Assembly: GCA_900466745.1 (NCBI GenBank)
Contig: UBNE01000028.1
Span: 62,001-126,000, forward strand
DNA length: 64,000 bases
Origin: Hyphomicrobiales bacterium
GTDB lineage: Bacteria > Pseudomonadota > Alphaproteobacteria > Rhizobiales > Beijerinckiaceae
Reading direction: 5' to 3'
A program made the translations under genes and the position numbers. Below, piece after piece: positions 61,984-64,000 of this stretch. The notes below the pieces were generated by a model, which saw nothing but the letters and a program-made list of their open reading frames with translations, was not told the DNA's origin and did no database searches. The number at the start of each line of letters is the position of its first letter. The first letter of the stretch is position 1.

Positions 61984-63317
61984 TGGATTCTGCCAGAGTG
62001 TCCAGGAAAGTCCTGATCGAGGCGCATGCGCTGGCGCGAAACGGCGGGACCGGTATCGCCACCTATGCACGCAACCTCAGCAAGACCGTCACCCAGGCCG
62101 GCTATACTGTCGATCTGCTCATGGGGGTCGACGGCAAGATCAGCCGGCGCGATCCGCTGCTGGCCGAAATCAGCCTTCATGATGCCAGGCGGACAGGCAC
62201 CGATCCGCTGCGGGAAGTCGCGCGCGCCATGGACTGGGCGATTGGTCTGCCTGCAGGGGCGCGGGCGATGCCGTTGCCTCAGCAACGGATCGTGATCGAT
62301 CCCACCTCGGGACAGGTCTCCAGCAGGGACTACGCCGCACACGCGGTGGAGCGACTGGAAGAGCGGGCTTTTTGGCACTTCAATCGCTATAGGCGCCGAA
62401 TGTCGGTCATCCATGAGGAGCGCTATGACCTTTTTCATGCGACACGGCCGATCCCGCTTGCGCTGCCCAGAACGCCGAGTGTTTACACGATCCACGACAT
62501 CGTCCCGTTGCGGCTGCCGCACTCGACGCTGGACAACAAGCGGTACTTCTACCGCGTAGTACGAGAAATCTTGAAGAAGGCGGACCATATCGTCACGGTC
62601 TCCGAATTCACTAAGCGCGATATCATCGATGTGTTTGGCACTGATGAGGATCGTATCACCAACACTTGGCAATCGGTATCGCTCCACAAGTCGGTGTTGG
62701 AACGCTCCGACGAGGACGTGGCGCGAGCGGTTGAATTGCAATACGGCCTCCGCTTCCGAGGTTATTATTTGTTCCTCGGAGCGATCGAGCCGAAGAAGAA
62801 CATCTCGCGTATGGTCGATGCCTATTCGGCAAGCGGTAGCAAGCGTCCACTGGTACTAGTTGGTGGCCTGGGCTGGCAGTACGAACGCGACCTTGAAACG
62901 ATCGGGGACGAACGTTTCGCCGGCTGGCACTTCGATGGTCAGCGCATTACCTCCGAACGCCGTGTCAGGCGCCTGCCCTATGTACCGACGGCCACACTTT
63001 ACACGCTCATTCGCGGCGCAAGAGCTGTCCTTTTTCCGTCGCTCTATGAAGGGTTTGGTCTGCCGATCCTCGAAGCCATGCTGCTGGGCACACCAACCAT
63101 TACATCCAATACGAGCTCGCTTCCGGAGATTGCGGGCGATGCAGCGCTTCTGGTCGATCCCTATCGGCCAGATTCTATCCGTGATGGAATTCGGAGTATC
63201 GACAACGACGACGCACTTTGCAGTGAGCTGGCGCGCCGCGGCAGAGAACGCGCCGAGTTCTTTTCCCCTGAACGACATGCCGAACGCATCAAAGCTGTTT
63301 ACAATCGTGTTCTGTGA
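61983..63317 (+). CDS. Glycosyltransferase family 4, third copy
   Basis: A 444-aa GT-B enzyme. N-terminal: KVLIEAHALARNGGTGIATYARNL (quoted in part, LARNGGTGIATYARNL), typical of GT4 entry loops. Middle: VYTIHDIVPLRLPH. C-terminal site: FLGAIEPKKNISR (about 266) and FPSLYEGFGLPILEAMLLG (about 353). It starts on the stop codon of the FkbM gene. It probably adds the sugar that the FkbM enzyme methylates, or the reverse. Confidence 0.92.
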   Translation: MDSARVSRKVLIEAHALARNGGTGIATYARNLSKTVTQAGYTVDLLMGVDGKISRRDPLLAEISLHDARRTGTDPLREVARAMDWAIGLPAGARAMPLPQQRIVIDPTSGQVSSRDYAAHAVERLEERAFWHFNRYRRRMSVIHEERYDLFHATRPIPLALPRTPSVYTIHDIVPLRLPHSTLDNKRYFYRVVREILKKADHIVTVSEFTKRDIIDVFGTDEDRITNTWQSVSLHKSVLERSDEDVARAVELQYGLRFRGYYLFLGAIEPKKNISRMVDAYSASGSKRPLVLVGGLGWQYERDLETIGDERFAGWHFDGQRITSERRVRRLPYVPTATLYTLIRGARAVLFPSLYEGFGLPILEAMLLGTPTITSNTSSLPEIAGDAALLVDPYRPDSIRDGIRSIDNDDALCSELARRGRERAEFFSPERHAERIKAVYNRVL

Positions 63318-63468
63318 CAGGCTCTGCGAAAGCTCGATCGGCGCGGGAACGATGCTCTGACTGAGCAGAGTCCCGTGCCAAGGATGCAAGGCTCCGGCCA
63401 GCGGCCGCTTTCGGCATCGTCCCCAATGCTGGAATTGTTTCCGCTAACACTAGAGGCTCTCCGATAGG

Positions 63469-64000
63469 GTGGACGTGCCGCTGGTTATCTATCGCTCCCC
63501 GCAACTTTTGGTGAAGGCGGCCCATCGCGGCAGTGACTGCTGCGTCGTGACGTTCGATTCCTTCACGGATACGACGGAGCTCGATCGTTCGGCCTTCGGT
63601 GAAGAATTCCTCGTCAAGCACGGGATCTCGGCCGTTCACGTCGTCAATGCACGCAACCACTGGTATCACGAACCCGACTGGCGCGAAGCGATTGGTGCTG
63701 CTCGCAATGCCGCCTCCGGCTATGCTCGGATCCTGACCTATGGATCAAGCATGGGAGGATACGCTGCGCTTCGGTTCGCTGATCACATCGGAGCTACCGG
63801 CGTCCTGGCATTCTCCCCCCAATATAGCCTTGACCCGCGGAAGGCCCCCTTTGAGAAGCGTTGGCAGAAATCCCGCCGCAGAAAATGGCTGCCCGAACTC
63901 TCCGGCCCGCTTTCATCAGACATTCCCTCAGTCGTCGTCTATGACCCAAGTATGGAATCCGAACGGCTGCATGTAGAACGCATTGCAGACGAAATGCCGA
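63469..64000 (+). CDS. Alpha/beta-hydrolase-like protein, 5' part
   Basis: An open frame from GTG 63469 (a stop lies six codons upstream) to the right edge, at least 177 codons without a stop. The product reads LVIYRSPQLLVKAAHRG, then HWYHEPDWREAI and the nucleophile elbow TYGSSMGGYAALRFADHIG, with GxSxG as GSSMG. Proteins of this kind occur in capsule and surface-glycan loci and are annotated as putative hydrolases or esterases. It follows the GT4 by 151 bases and may add or remove an ester on the polymer. Truncated by the window end; GTG 63475 is an alternative start. Confidence 0.65.
   Translation, partial: MDVPLVIYRSPQLLVKAAHRGSDCCVVTFDSFTDTTELDRSAFGEEFLVKHGISAVHVVNARNHWYHEPDWREAIGAARNAASGYARILTYGSSMGGYAALRFADHIGATGVLAFSPQYSLDPRKAPFEKRWQKSRRRKWLPELSGPLSSDIPSVVVYDPSMESERLHVERIADEMP

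Noticed and set aside
1-64000. CRISPR array
   Set aside because: No run of regularly spaced short repeats was seen; the repeats found are pairs or triplets with gene-related positions.

Overview
The window is high-GC DNA from an alphaproteobacterium, most likely of the Hyphomicrobiales (Rhizobiales). The evidence is the protein families: an RkpA-like megasynthase, DUF736, DUF932 and DUF2493 plasmid-type genes, and KpsE/KpsT-type capsule export. No rRNA, tRNA or CRISPR array was seen. The genus cannot be fixed from sequence alone.

Layout. (1) 2-361 is the 3' end of a fetB-like ABC permease, the only clearly core-chromosomal gene. (2) 476-8898 is an 8.3 kb defence cargo: a complete Wadjet operon (jetA-jetB-jetC-jetD), an SMC-like system known to cut circular plasmid DNA, followed by two small paralogous proteins with SANT-like repeats. 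The cargo lies between two copies of a 47-bp imperfect direct repeat. One copy is inside the 3' end of a large serine recombinase gene (8806-10545), so the island may be moved by that recombinase. (3) 10694-18522 is a mobilisation module on the minus strand: an unknown gene, a MobF relaxase, a coupling protein, a small membrane protein, a ParA-like ATPase and an unknown 426-aa protein. No mating-pair-formation genes are visible. The relaxase and ParA genes share an elaborate leader of two hairpins plus a third inverted repeat that covers the ribosome-binding site. (4) 18.5-27.4 kb holds plasmid/ICE accessory genes: XRE regulator, DUF932, a truncated parB, DUF2493, DUF736 and unknowns. It also holds a decayed DUF932 copy and three copies of a conserved structured 5' leader.

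(5) 27561-64000 is a group-2/3-type capsular polysaccharide locus. Export: KpsM, two KpsE paralogues, KpsT and a KpsD/Wza-type outer-membrane lipoprotein. Sugar supply and assembly: ManC, three GT4-type glycosyltransferases and one GT2-like enzyme. Decoration: two FkbM and two other methyltransferases, a WcbI-type protein and a partial alpha/beta hydrolase. A secreted GH71/99-like glycosidase is also present.

Interleaved with these is a lipid assembly line: fatty acyl-AMP ligase, stand-alone ACP, a 2437-aa reducing polyketide synthase (KS-AT-DH-ER-KR-ACP), an alpha-oxoamine synthase, a short-chain dehydrogenase, a Rieske oxygenase and a CDP-alcohol phosphotransferase. PKS, oxoamine synthase and SDR match the set known as RkpA/RkpG/RkpH in Sinorhizobium K-antigen biosynthesis. 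Together they suggest a sphingoid-like amino-alcohol lipid made as the capsule's anchor. This pathway, the possibly mobile Wadjet island and the repeated RNA leaders are the parts most worth following up.
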